Source of the DNA: Fen-1298 sp963833465
GTDB taxonomy: Bacteria; Bacteroidota; Ignavibacteria; UBA10030
Assembly (NCBI GenBank): GCA_963833465.1
Contig: CAWHXW010000006.1
Coordinates: forward strand, 46,320 to 110,319
Reading direction: 5' to 3'
DNA length: 64,000 nt
The notes under the pieces were generated by a model that made no database searches, was not told where the DNA came from, and worked only from the letters and a program-made list of their open reading frames with translations. Positions 19,191 through 28,082 of the stretch are shown piece by piece (positions within the stretch are counted from its first letter, which is position 1; each line of letters begins with the position of its first letter). A program made the translations under genes and the position numbers.

Positions 19191-20693
19191 TTAGAATCGC
19201 GTAGATGGACTAAAAAGCCAATCGAAAGAACGAAATGCCCCAAATGGAAGAACGGGATTTATCTTTCCATTCCCGGTTTTAGAAAGCGGAGCCGTCAACT
19301 TTGGCAAAGAGGTTAAATCAACCAAAGGAATATTCATCTTAAAGGAAGCATTAATCACTTTGATATATTCGTTTGCAACAATGCCGTAACCGCGGTCTGA
19401 AGGATGCACGCCATCCAGACTGAAGATGCCGCCTGTAATATAATCTGCAGTGTATTTTTCTCCGGCAATAACGAGTCCGTTTGCTTTTACGTTAGTAAAG
19501 AAGGTGTTGAAATCTACAACTACCGCACCGTGAGATGCAGCAACATTAGCAATAGTATTATTAAAATTATTTATTGCAGTTGTCGCTGATGCAATTTCAT
19601 CAGCATCGAGAATTAGAGCATCTGGCCATGGATTTTGCGGATGAAAACCAAATGGCTTGGTTGTATCAAGATAAACACCTTGTGCCGCTAATACTGCTGC
19701 AACCGGAACTCCTAATGAAGCTGCTGCATCACGCCAGAACCGTCCTGTTGGTTGACCGAGCAAACTCGCATATGCTTGTCCTTTTAAAGTAATTAAGGGA
19801 GCATTCGCTTCTGTCAGTTTTGTTGAATCCATTGACATTCCTAATGTTCCGTGTTTCTGATAACGCAAGTAATAAGGTGCTGGGATATTCGGAGCTACCA
19901 GAGGGTTCACAGTTGTAAAGAACGGAATAGAAGTTACATTGGGGATATTTCCTAAGATAATTTTTGTGTTTGGAAGAGCATTACGCAGCGTATCGAGCGC
20001 TTGTGTATATAGTGCGCCGAATATAGCTGGATTGGTTGGTGAACTTGGAGAAGTGCCGCCGCTGACAGCAAATCCCAAAACATCATTCGCACCAAGCCAG
20101 AAAGTTACGAGATCAGGATGTAATGCCACGGTTTGCATGAAAACACTTTTTGGAAATGGCGATCCTGGATTAGCCCAACGTAAAATGGCACCTGGCCCTA
20201 GAGGTGAAGCCTGGTATGTTCCGGTTGTGTCCATAAATCCAGCAAGCGGAATACCGGGAATTCCTAAATTATCATAAGGTCTTGCGAGCGTTGCAGCGTT
20301 CTCAGGTGCAGCTGCGGTTAACGCTTCTCCGATCGGACCAATCTCTGGAGTTGTGCCCGACCAACCGTAAATGATATATCGCGAAGCTTTTCCCGTTAAT
20401 GGATCTGGCGTTCCTGGATCTGGCCAATATGGTTGTTCGAATGTCCCTATGGTTGCCCCGGCTTTTGTCAATTGTTGAGCAATGAGGTTTGGATAACTAT
20501 AAAGTTGTGCCGATTTATATAATCCTGCGGATTGATAACCTGCTGTCAAGCTGTTGCCTACAGATACATATTTTGTAACTGTCGAATTGCCAAGTCCCAC
20601 AGTTGGTCCTGTTGGTGCTGAATCCGAGCAGCCAATCAGGAGTGCAGCAATCAGCGCAGCTAAAGTGATTAAAAGAAAAATATATTGTTTCAT
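19191..20693 (-). CDS. SGNH/GDSL hydrolase-type lipoprotein
   Basis: A 500-residue lipoprotein with signal peptide and lipobox (LLIGC, Cys about residue 22), followed by an SGNH-hydrolase domain. Block I is VGNSLTAGY, with Asn where GDSL enzymes usually have Asp; the Ser is kept. Block III is GANDV and block V is DGVHPSDRGYG with catalytic Asp and His. Such enzymes are esterases or lipases acting at the outer membrane or periplasm. It lies 48 bases downstream of a FadL/OmpP1 porin gene on the same strand, a pairing often seen in Bacteroidota that suggests joint hydrolysis and uptake of fatty acyl compounds. Substrate is inference. Confidence 0.83.
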   Translation of the reverse strand: MKQYIFLLITLAALIAALLIGCSDSAPTGPTVGLGNSTVTKYVSVGNSLTAGYQSAGLYKSAQLYSYPNLIAQQLTKAGATIGTFEQPYWPDPGTPDPLTGKASRYIIYGWSGTTPEIGPIGEALTAAAPENAATLARPYDNLGIPGIPLAGFMDTTGTYQASPLGPGAILRWANPGSPFPKSVFMQTVALHPDLVTFWLGANDVLGFAVSGGTSPSSPTNPAIFGALYTQALDTLRNALPNTKIILGNIPNVTSIPFFTTVNPLVAPNIPAPYYLRYQKHGTLGMSMDSTKLTEANAPLITLKGQAYASLLGQPTGRFWRDAAASLGVPVAAVLAAQGVYLDTTKPFGFHPQNPWPDALILDADEIASATTAINNFNNTIANVAASHGAVVVDFNTFFTNVKANGLVIAGEKYTADYITGGIFSLDGVHPSDRGYGIVANEYIKVINASFKMNIPLVDLTSLPKLTAPLSKTGNGKINPVLPFGAFRSFDWLFSPSTRF

Positions 20694-20741
20694 TGTCTAT
20701 CTCCAATTCATTTGGTTAATGGATGCAAAATAAGTATCATC

Positions 20742-21956
20742 TTAAAAAGTATAACCAACATCAATGCTAATAAGGTTCGCCGTAGAATTATACGTTCCGT
20801 CCAATCCTATAATAGTATTTGTAGCTGTTCGTTGGTCAAACTTCAAGAAGAAATACGCTGCATCCACTCTCCATTGCGCGTTAAACTTATATCCAATGCC
20901 GATGTTATAACCGTTCCGATTTGCATCAGGAAGAAGCGGTTCATCATATTGTGTTAATACTGGAGAATGATCATAAAGATAACCGGCTCTTAATTTGATG
21001 TCTCCCATTGTATATTGTGCACCGAGACGCAATATATATGTATCCTGATAATCTTTAGGCGCTACTTTGTCCATAGCCGGATTAGCTGCGAAGTCGATTG
21101 CCAGTTCTTTATAAGAAGACCATCCGATAAATTGATAATCAGCTTCAACTTCAAGATCTTTCATGGGTTTGTATGCTACGCCTAAAAAAGCTGTCGCGGG
21201 CAATGTTATGGTTGCACTTGCATCTCCTGTCGGAAGATTTAGGTCCGCATAATTTGGATCAAAACTTGCCGTGCCGGTTGCATTTAATTTTACTGAGCTG
21301 CGGTAGGAAGCGCCGATAGATAATTCCGGCATGAATTTATAAATAATCCCTGCGTTGAATCCCACTCCTGTCGCATTCAAATCCAGAGTGACAATGGGAG
21401 GCGGGCTATCGAATGGAATTTGTGTCGCGACTGACATTTTTACTCCGCCAATTACATAATTTACTCCAACACCAACAGAAAGTTGATCATTGAATTTATA
21501 TGCTGCTGTTGGTGATATAAAGTAGCTTTGAAGAGTAATTTTTTGAGCATCGTATTGACCTTCCCAACCGATAGGCCATTCGGTCCCTAAACCATAAGGA
21601 TTGTTAACGCCAATACCGACGTGAAGATTATCATTGACCTGATATGTTCCATACGCGTTGATCGGGAAGAACGTTTGATCTACCATCTTGGTTTCGTTAT
21701 TGGAGAGAGCATCAAAAAAGGAAAACTTCGGCATTATAGCCGTGGCGCCAAGGTATATAGATGAACCCTGAAAACCCAATCCGGCAGGATTAAAATAGAT
21801 CGCCGATGGATCATCGGCTCTTGCTGCAAAAGCGCCACCTTGCGCCATAGCTGCAGCACCATGCTCGTTCAATTGAAATCCGCCTCCCAATGCAATTAAA
21901 GTGACCATTGCAGTGAGCATGGCCATCTTAACCAACTGAAGTATGATTCTTTTCAA
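20742..21956 (-). CDS. OmpP1/FadL/TodX family outer-membrane transporter
   Basis: A 404-residue outer-membrane barrel with signal peptide. The N-terminal FQLNEHGAAAMAQGGAF followed by ADDPSAIYFNPAGL is the hallmark hatch region of FadL-type channels, which carry hydrophobic compounds such as long-chain fatty acids through lateral diffusion. The C-terminus ends in an aromatic residue (VDVGYTF), as barrels do. It is the first gene of a two-gene operon with the SGNH lipoprotein. A good Shine-Dalgarno (AAGGAG on minus, at about 21953-21962) precedes the start. Confidence 0.92.
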   Translation of the reverse strand: MKRIILQLVKMAMLTAMVTLIALGGGFQLNEHGAAAMAQGGAFAARADDPSAIYFNPAGLGFQGSSIYLGATAIMPKFSFFDALSNNETKMVDQTFFPINAYGTYQVNDNLHVGIGVNNPYGLGTEWPIGWEGQYDAQKITLQSYFISPTAAYKFNDQLSVGVGVNYVIGGVKMSVATQIPFDSPPPIVTLDLNATGVGFNAGIIYKFMPELSIGASYRSSVKLNATGTASFDPNYADLNLPTGDASATITLPATAFLGVAYKPMKDLEVEADYQFIGWSSYKELAIDFAANPAMDKVAPKDYQDTYILRLGAQYTMGDIKLRAGYLYDHSPVLTQYDEPLLPDANRNGYNIGIGYKFNAQWRVDAAYFFLKFDQRTATNTIIGLDGTYNSTANLISIDVGYTF

Positions 21957-22203
21957 GGAGACCTCCTATTAATGAAGTGTATGTTATGTGAATTGATATT
22001 GATGAATTAATAATATCGAAGGTTCAAGTTGCAGGTAGTATAATAAATGAAGCATTCATATGCAAGATTTAGATTAATAAAAAGAGATAATAAATTACCA
22101 TCTGCAATTATATTTAGAATAAGTGGCATTATTCCTTCTTTTCGTTTCCGCCAACTTGCATTAATACTCGATACAAGTAATCAGATTGCAGTCCTGCTAT
22201 TTA

Positions 22204-22232
22204 GGAAAAAAAAAGCCCCCATTGGGGGCTTG
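22204..22232 (-). terminator. Terminator after rpmA
   Basis: A 7-bp G/C-rich stem, AGCCCCC at 22214-22220 with GGGGGCT at 22224-22230. The A-run at 22206-22214 on the plus strand becomes a T-run on the minus strand. It ends the rplU-rpmA transcript. Confidence 0.88.
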
Positions 22233-22253
22233 GTGAAAAAAGTTTTTACGAGT

Positions 22254-22511
22254 TTAGGCAGCCTGTATAATACTAACTCGCTTTCTCGCTTTACCAAGTC
22301 GTTCAAATTTTACAATGCCTGTAGCAAGCGCAAATAGTGTATCATCGCTGCCGATACCGACATTGATTCCGGGATGAAACTTTGTGCCTCGTTGGCGCAC
22401 GAGAATGTTACCAGCGAGAACAACTTGTCCGCCGAAGCGTTTGACACCGAGGCGCTGGGCATTACTGTCGCGCCCGTTCCTGGAACTTCCGCCGCCTTTT
22501 TTATGAGCCAT
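22254..22511 (-). CDS. rpmA: 50S ribosomal protein L27
   Basis: An 85-residue ribosomal protein L27 of the large subunit, which reaches towards the peptidyl-transferase centre. The start MAHKKGGGSSRNGRDSNAQR and VLVRQRG-like segment (ILVRQRGTKFHPG) are diagnostic. It begins directly with MAHKKGG, without the cleaved N-terminal extension seen in Firmicutes. It lies 14 bases after rplU, in the usual L21-L27 order, and is followed by a terminator. Confidence 0.97.
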   Translation of the reverse strand: MAHKKGGGSSRNGRDSNAQRLGVKRFGGQVVLAGNILVRQRGTKFHPGINVGIGSDDTLFALATGIVKFERLGKARKRVSIIQAA

Positions 22512-22525
22512 AAAACCTCTCCAAT

Positions 22526-22834
22526 CTAAGCAAGATTTGTAATTTCAATTTCAGTGTATTGTTGTCTGTGCCCGTTGCGGACTCTGTAGCCCTTCCGTTT
22601 CTTCTTTTTTAGCACGATAACCGTCTCGTCCTTAACATGTCGCAGCACTTTTGCTTCGACAAACGCACCTTTAATAAACGGGCTGCCGACTTTTGTTTTC
22701 TTTTCGTCGCTTGTCAGAATTACTTTATCAAATTTTACCGTAGAGCCGACTTCCGACTGCATTTTCGGTACGAACACTTTGTCGGTAGGGGAAACCTTCA
22801 CTTGTGTTCCAGCAATTTCTACTACTGAATACAT
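22526..22834 (-). CDS. rplU: 50S ribosomal protein L21
   Basis: A 102-residue ribosomal protein L21, which binds 23S rRNA. Family features are MYSVVEIAGTQVKVSPTD, the central VGSTVKFDKVIL and the C-terminal KRRKGY-like segment (KKKRKGYRVRNGHRQQYTEI). It is the first gene of the L21-L27 operon; about 97 bases separate it from aroE upstream on the same strand, room for its own promoter. Confidence 0.97.
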   Translation of the reverse strand: MYSVVEIAGTQVKVSPTDKVFVPKMQSEVGSTVKFDKVILTSDEKKTKVGSPFIKGAFVEAKVLRHVKDETVIVLKKKKRKGYRVRNGHRQQYTEIEITNLA

Positions 22835-22931
22835 TTTATCCTCAATCTGAGTACTGTCATTTTCGAATTACTTAATAAGTTACTAAAAAAGTGGAAGAGA
22901 GTCAACGGATTTTCAAAGGAAAGAAAAAATA

Positions 22932-23777
22932 TTACACTTCAGTCAATTTGTTTTCGAGAATTTTCCGTATTTGTTCCACAGGCATTTCCAATCCTGTCCA
23001 TAGCTGAAACGCTGCAGCTCCTTGATGAATAAACATTCCCAAACCGTCAATCGTTTTTGCACCAACGGCTTGCGTATCACTTAATAGCCGAGTATTTAAT
23101 GGGCGATATATGAGATCGAAAACAATGTTCGTACTTGACAACCAATTTTGATTTGGAAGAGGAGAATTAAGAACATTAGGAAACATTCCCACATCAGTTG
23201 CATTAACAATAAGCACGGAATTCCTGACTGCAGTTTCAAGTGCTGCGTCAGTACATTGGATAACATTGAATTGGACATTCGTGCTTCCAATGCTTTTAAT
23301 AAGCGCATCAGCTTGCTCCGGAATCAAAGCTGAGAAAGTAATTTTCTTAGGTCTGATTTTACGAGTAAGTACATACGCCACTGAGCGCGCTACACCTCCA
23401 GAACCCATAATCGTGCACATTTTGCCTTCGATATTCTCTCGATAGTTACTAAGCGATCTTTCAACTCCGATAACATCCGTGTTGTAACCAATTAATTTTT
23501 TATTGTGATTTACGACCGTGTTCACAGCGCCGACTGCTTGTGCTTCCGGTACAATTTCATCTAAAAAAGAAATGATTTTTTCTTTGTGTGGGATGGTAAC
23601 ATTAAAACCGCCCCATTTATGTTCTCTAAAGCGTTCGAATTTCCTTCGTAAGGAAGCCGGCTCAATGTCGAGCATTTCGTAATTGCAATCTAAACCTAAT
23701 AACTTAAATGCTGAATTGTGCATCAGTGGAGAAAGAGAATGGCTAATTGGATGGCCTATCACTGCGAAACGTTTCAT
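22932..23777 (-). CDS. aroE: Shikimate dehydrogenase
   Basis: A 281-residue enzyme reducing 3-dehydroshikimate with NADPH in the chorismate pathway. The substrate domain has PISHSLSPLMHN and NVTIPHKEKI with the catalytic lysine, then GAVNTVV and GYNTDVIGV. The NADP-binding domain has IMGSGGVARSVAYVL, where the usual G-x-G-G-A-A/S motif is seen as GSGGVAR. The C-terminus has the expected QGAAAFQLWTG. Length is normal. It lies between the TPR gene and rplU on minus and is probably transcribed with the TPR gene. Confidence 0.95.
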   Translation of the reverse strand: MKRFAVIGHPISHSLSPLMHNSAFKLLGLDCNYEMLDIEPASLRRKFERFREHKWGGFNVTIPHKEKIISFLDEIVPEAQAVGAVNTVVNHNKKLIGYNTDVIGVERSLSNYRENIEGKMCTIMGSGGVARSVAYVLTRKIRPKKITFSALIPEQADALIKSIGSTNVQFNVIQCTDAALETAVRNSVLIVNATDVGMFPNVLNSPLPNQNWLSSTNIVFDLIYRPLNTRLLSDTQAVGAKTIDGLGMFIHQGAAAFQLWTGLEMPVEQIRKILENKLTEV

Positions 23778-23843
23778 GAATATATATCCTGGAAAAATAG
23801 TTTTGAGTGAGTCACAAGGACTGTATAAAGAAAGAAGCGATTG

Positions 23844-25262
23844 TTAATGCTTTATAAATAAGTGTTCGAAAATCTTATCAGAGACGAGGTCTGGAAACAA
23901 TTGCTCGAATTCCTTTTTCAAATCCGGTACTAAATTAAAAGCAATAAAAAATTCGTTAGACGCTTCTTCTTTGGAATTCATTGCTATCAATACTTTTCCC
24001 CTGCTAAAATATGCCGGTGCAAATTTCGGATCAAGCCGTACACATTCTCCTAATGCCGAGAGCGCTCTATCATAAGATCCTTTTTCGCCGAGTGTGTCGC
24101 CAAGATCGAACCAAATTTCAGGATCCTTAGGATCTAAAGTTATCACTTTTCGGTAACATTCAAGGCAATCATCTATTCGGCCAAGATTGTATAGTGCATC
24201 TCCGCAAGCATACCAATATTCCGGATAATCGGAATTAATCTCTGCGGCTTTTTGATATTCAACTAATGCCTGCGCCGTTTGTCCGAGTGCATCGTAGCAG
24301 CATCCTTTACCAAAAAATGATTCATGGTGCCGATTATTAATATTGATAGCAGCTGAATAGCAGGCTATGGCTTCGTTGAAGTCATTCAATTCCTCGTATG
24401 CATTGCCCAAATTATGCAGAGCCGCCGCATCCTTCGGCTCATATTTAAGAGTTGTTTTGAAACATCTAATAGCGTCCTGAAGCCGTCCAAGATTTGCATA
24501 CCCATTTCCCATATTATACCATGCCGCGGGAAAATCCTCTTTAATCGCTAATGCATATTCGTAACTTTCAATGGCTTTAGTGAATTGCCCAATCCGATTC
24601 TGAACGATTCCTTTATTGTACCATGCGTTATAGTTGTACGGATTATGATTAATATGCTCATCATAACTGCGGATAGATTCTGCCGGTTTATCAAGGTAAT
24701 CGTAACAATATCCAAGCTCATACCAGGCGTCGAAATAATCCGGGTCAATTTGAAGAATGTGTTGAAAGATCGATTCTGCATCAGCGTAACGTTCTAATTT
24801 CTCAAGAGTCACACCTTTATGGAACAGCGCGTCTTCATGAGATGGATCAAGTTCGAGCGCTTTGTTGAACGATTCCATGGATTCATTTATGCGATTTAAA
24901 TTATCTAATGTTATACCTCGATTTATAAATACTTCAGGATCAGTCGGATTCATTCCTAATGCTTTTTCAAAGCAATTGAGCGCCTCATCGTACCTGAATA
25001 AATTATTGAGAATCATGCCTTTCCGCTGCCAAGCATCTGCGTTGAAAGGTTCAAATGAAAGCAACCGTTCAGCATAGATTAATGCATCATCGTACTTATC
25101 GTGTTCAAAGTAAAACTGAATTATTTCTTCTAGGGCTTCAGGACTGTTAATATCCTTGCCGCCATTGCGGAGTAATTCACGAAACCGCCGAACATCGTCT
25201 TCCGAATGCTTGTTAGGTTTCGGACCCATATTGTTGTCATCAAAACGATCAAAATCAGACAC
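23844..25262 (-). CDS. Tetratricopeptide-repeat protein
   Basis: A 472-residue protein made almost wholly of TPR helices, about eleven 34-residue units from residue 45 onward (for example AWYNKGIVQNRIGQFTKAIE and similar). There is no signal peptide or transmembrane helix, so it is probably a cytoplasmic scaffold for protein-protein contacts. An N-terminal acidic, charged leader (SDFDRFDDNN) precedes the repeats. Partners are unknown. It is divergent from yggS, with about 165 bases between them, and upstream of aroE by 66 bases. Confidence 0.88.
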   Translation of the reverse strand: MSDFDRFDDNNMGPKPNKHSEDDVRRFRELLRNGGKDINSPEALEEIIQFYFEHDKYDDALIYAERLLSFEPFNADAWQRKGMILNNLFRYDEALNCFEKALGMNPTDPEVFINRGITLDNLNRINESMESFNKALELDPSHEDALFHKGVTLEKLERYADAESIFQHILQIDPDYFDAWYELGYCYDYLDKPAESIRSYDEHINHNPYNYNAWYNKGIVQNRIGQFTKAIESYEYALAIKEDFPAAWYNMGNGYANLGRLQDAIRCFKTTLKYEPKDAAALHNLGNAYEELNDFNEAIACYSAAININNRHHESFFGKGCCYDALGQTAQALVEYQKAAEINSDYPEYWYACGDALYNLGRIDDCLECYRKVITLDPKDPEIWFDLGDTLGEKGSYDRALSALGECVRLDPKFAPAYFSRGKVLIAMNSKEEASNEFFIAFNLVPDLKKEFEQLFPDLVSDKIFEHLFIKH

Positions 25263-25426
25263 AATTTACTCCGTCGTTAAAAGTTCACTTATTAATAAAA
25301 GAAATTAACGTGTTGAAGTCAAGAAATACGAAAAGTCATCTTTTTAAATTTATAGGAATTCACTTTTTCAGTTTACATTTGATTTTGGCGGCGAGTTGGA
25401 GTATATTTACCACCTATAAAAGCAGA

Positions 25427-26119
25427 ATGATTGCTGAAAACGTTAAAAATCTGCAGAAACGTATTGAACAAATCTGTCAAAAGTGTGGACGGAAAGTTGA
25501 TGATGTACTGCTTATTGCGGTTTCAAAAACATTTTCGGCAGAATTGATACAAGAAGCAATCGATGCGGGGCAGATTGATTTTGGCGAGAATTATGTTCAA
25601 GAATTACGGGAAAAGTACAAAGTTCTCTCTGGAAAAAAATTAAATTGGCATTTTATCGGCCACCTGCAATCGAACAAGGTTAAATATATAGCTGAATATA
25701 TCAATCTTATTCACTCAGTAGATGATCTTAATCTCGGCAAGGAAATCAGCAAACGAGCCGAACGATACGGCCGTATTCAGAATGTGCTGGTGGAAGTGCA
25801 TACTACGGATGAAGCAACAAAGTTTGGTGTTCCGCCGGAACAAACTATTTCATTGATAAAAGAATTATCACGGTTATCTCATCTTCGAGTCTGCGGATTA
25901 ATGACAATGGGACCGTTTTCGGATAATCCGAATGATTCTCGTTCTTCATTTCGATGTGTGACTGATTTAAAAAAACAGATCGAAGCTGAAGGAATTGCAA
26001 ATGTACAGATGCGTCATCTTTCAATGGGTATGACGCATGACTTTGAAGTTGCAATTGAAGAGGGATCTACGCTTGTCCGTATTGGAACGGCAGTATTCGG
26101 AAGACGAGAAATATCGTAG
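25427..26119 (+). CDS. yggS: YggS/PLPBP family pyridoxal-phosphate homeostasis protein
   Basis: A 230-residue PLP-binding protein of the YggS/PROSC family, with an alanine-racemase-like barrel; it maintains free PLP and has no known enzyme activity. The PLP lysine is K34 in LIAVSKTF. Other marks are DFGENYVQE, WHFIGHLQSNK, LIHSVDD, GLMTMGP and LSMGMTHDFEVAIEEGSTLVRIGTAVFG. I start at ATG 25427. A longer frame from 25310 would add 39 residues of hydrophobic sequence not found in the family. Confidence 0.94.
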   Translation: MIAENVKNLQKRIEQICQKCGRKVDDVLLIAVSKTFSAELIQEAIDAGQIDFGENYVQELREKYKVLSGKKLNWHFIGHLQSNKVKYIAEYINLIHSVDDLNLGKEISKRAERYGRIQNVLVEVHTTDEATKFGVPPEQTISLIKELSRLSHLRVCGLMTMGPFSDNPNDSRSSFRCVTDLKKQIEAEGIANVQMRHLSMGMTHDFEVAIEEGSTLVRIGTAVFGRREIS

Positions 26120-26131
26120 GAAGCTTCAAAG

Positions 26132-26374
26132 ATGCCAACAGTTTTGTATGAGAATGGATATAGATTTTTTTTCTTTAGTCGAGAAGGGAAAGAACCTGCA
26201 CATATTCACGTTGAAAAAACAGAAAAATATGCAAAATTTTGGATACAGCCAATTCAGCTTGCTGAGTCATACGAATTTCGAAGTTATGAGCTGATGGAGA
26301 TTCATAGAATAATCGAGAAAAATCAAAAAATATTTGAGGAGAAATGGAATGAGTACTTTAGCAGTCAAAGTTGA
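26132..26374 (+). CDS. DUF4160 domain protein
   Basis: An 80-residue protein matching the DUF4160 pattern: PTVLYENGYRFFFFSREG followed by EPAHIHVEK and an aromatic-rich C-terminus. The conserved REGKEPAHIHV is the family's core. Function is unknown. Its end overlaps the start of a DUF2442 gene by 26 bases, and this pair recurs in many genomes, where it has been suspected to be a small toxin-antitoxin-like module. Start at ATG 26132, 12 bases after yggS. Confidence 0.8.
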   Translation: MPTVLYENGYRFFFFSREGKEPAHIHVEKTEKYAKFWIQPIQLAESYEFRSYELMEIHRIIEKNQKIFEEKWNEYFSSQS

Positions 26375-26591
26375 ACCTCGTGCTGTAGAAGTTGTTTTTG
26401 CTGAGGATTCGTTTCGAGTAATTCTTGCCGATGGGAGAGAAGTTGCAATACCGATTGAATGGTTCCCTCGCTTAATGAAAGCAACTGCAGAACAGAAAAA
26501 AAAATGGCGTTTTATTGGCGGTGGCATAGGGATTCATTGGGATGAAGTAGATGAAGATATTTCTATCAAAAGCCTTCTTGCGACTCAGTAA
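26349..26591 (+). CDS. DUF2442 domain protein
   Basis: An 80-residue protein of the DUF2442 family: RAVEVVFAEDSFRVILADGRE, then IPIEWFPRL and GGGIGIHWDEVDEDISI. It lies downstream of and overlaps its usual DUF4160 partner. A GAGG site at 26337-26340 supports ATG 26349. The biochemical role is unknown; some relatives sit in toxin-antitoxin-like pairs, but nothing in the sequence proves that here. Confidence 0.82.
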   Translation: MSTLAVKVEPRAVEVVFAEDSFRVILADGREVAIPIEWFPRLMKATAEQKKKWRFIGGGIGIHWDEVDEDISIKSLLATQ

Positions 26592-26606
26592 TATTGGAGA
26601 TAGACG

Positions 26607-27134
26607 ATGAAAATTACACCGTTAGAAATTAAAAATCAACAGTTCAAGAAATCAATGCGCGGATATGACCACATAGAAGTAGAGTCTTTTCTTGAGATGG
26701 TTTCAAACGAAGTAGAAGATTTAATTCGCGAAAACAGAGAACAAAAAGATCAACTCCTTCAACAGGAGACTCAGCTTGCGGATTATAAAAACATAGAAAA
26801 GACTCTGCAGCAGACTTTAATGCAGGCGCAGGAAACGAGTGGAAAATCTATTGAGAACTCCAAGCGTGAAGGTGAGATAATTGTAAAAGAAGCTGAGATA
26901 AAAGCATCGCAAATTGTTGAGAAAGCCAGGCTTGATTTTGCTCACGTTAAAGAAGAAATTTCCCATCTCAAAGCAAGGAAAGAAAGTGTTCTCAGCCGGT
27001 TAAAAGTTTTACTCTCGTCGGAATTAAATTTGATGAAAGCACTTGAAATTGAAGATGATGAAGGGAAAAAAGATCCATCAAAAGGAACGGGTAAAGATTA
27101 TTTGGAATTAGAAGATATTTTGAAGAAGTTATAA
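26607..27134 (+). CDS. DivIVA domain coiled-coil protein
   Basis: A 175-residue protein. The N-terminal DivIVA lipid-binding part has KITPLEIKNQQFKKSMRGYD and HIEVESFLEMV. After it comes a long coiled coil (about residues 35-140) rich in Glu, Gln and Lys. Members mark curved membrane at the division site or poles. Its short charged C-terminus gives no further clue. It is on the same strand as yggS, the DUF pair and the downstream phosphorylase, with small gaps, so it probably shares their transcript. Confidence 0.87.
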   Translation: MKITPLEIKNQQFKKSMRGYDHIEVESFLEMVSNEVEDLIRENREQKDQLLQQETQLADYKNIEKTLQQTLMQAQETSGKSIENSKREGEIIVKEAEIKASQIVEKARLDFAHVKEEISHLKARKESVLSRLKVLLSSELNLMKALEIEDDEGKKDPSKGTGKDYLELEDILKKL

Positions 27135-27155
27135 AATGTGATTGAGAGTTAGAAA

Positions 27156-27984
27156 ATGTCAGAATTGAGAAATCAAATGGTTGAAACGTTGGATTATATC
27201 CGGACCAAAACAAATGCTAAACCCAAAATAGGCATTGTAACTTGGAACCGGTCTTGGCGGATTAGTGAAAGAGATCAAAAAGGAACTTGTCATTGACTAT
27301 GTGAATATTCCGCATTTTCCTGTTTCAACTGTAGAATCGCATCACGGTAAATTGATTTTTGGAACACTCGCCGGGAAAAAAATTGTAGCGATGCAAGGGC
27401 GATTCCATTTGTATGAAGGATATAATCTGAAGCAAATTACTTTTCCGATTCGGGTGATGAAATTTCTCGGCGTTGAAAGCATTCTCATTTCAAACGCCGC
27501 CGGAGCGCTAAACCCGCTCTTTCAAAAAAGCGATGTGATGATTATTCATGATCACATCAACTTGCTGGGCGATAACCCGCTTATAGGTCCCAATGATGAT
27601 GAACTAGGGCCTCGATTTCCAGATATGTCGGAAGCATACAGCAGACAGCTTATTGCACTTGCAGAAGAAGCTGCACTCGATTTGAAGATTCGCATACAGA
27701 AGGGTGTATATGTTGCGATGCAAGGACCCAATCTTGAAACAAAAGCTGAATATCGGTTTTTACGTGCTATTGGTGCAGATGCTGTCGGAATGTCGACTAT
27801 CCCGGAAGATATAGTTGCTGTCCATATGGGGATGAAAGTTCTTGGACTTTCGATTCTTACTGATGAATGTTTTCCCGATTCATTAAAGCCGGCGATGCTT
27901 AAAGATATTCTAAAAGTTGCCGCCAAAGCCGAACCAAAGATGACTGCAATTATGAAAGAAATTGTGAAGAAAATGAAAATCTAA
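27156..27984 (+). CDS. punA: Purine nucleoside phosphorylase, one frameshift
   Basis: A trimeric-type purine nucleoside phosphorylase, splitting inosine or guanosine with phosphate for purine salvage. Seen are MQGRFHLYEGY, ILISNAAGALNP, GPNLETKAEYRFLRAIGADAVGMST and PEDIVAVHMG. The N-terminus lies in another frame: from ATG 27156 (MSELRNQMVE) to PKIGIV. One extra A near 27240-27241 then breaks the frame; without it the sequence reads IGIVLGTGLGGLV, the phosphate-binding loop. The repaired length is about 275 residues, normal for the family. In the unrepaired state translation could only start at GTG 27265, losing the phosphate loop. Confidence 0.9.
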
Positions 27985-28082
27985 TGTATTAATCTAAAAA
28001 AAATTCAATCTGATAATGTTCGTTTTGCAATATGCTTCAATCAATTACCAGATCAACAAATCACTAAATCGAAAATTATAGA

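Noticed and set aside
25310..25426. Longer N-terminus for yggS
   Set aside because: The extra 39 residues are hydrophobic and not seen in the family; ATG 25427 starts the conserved region.
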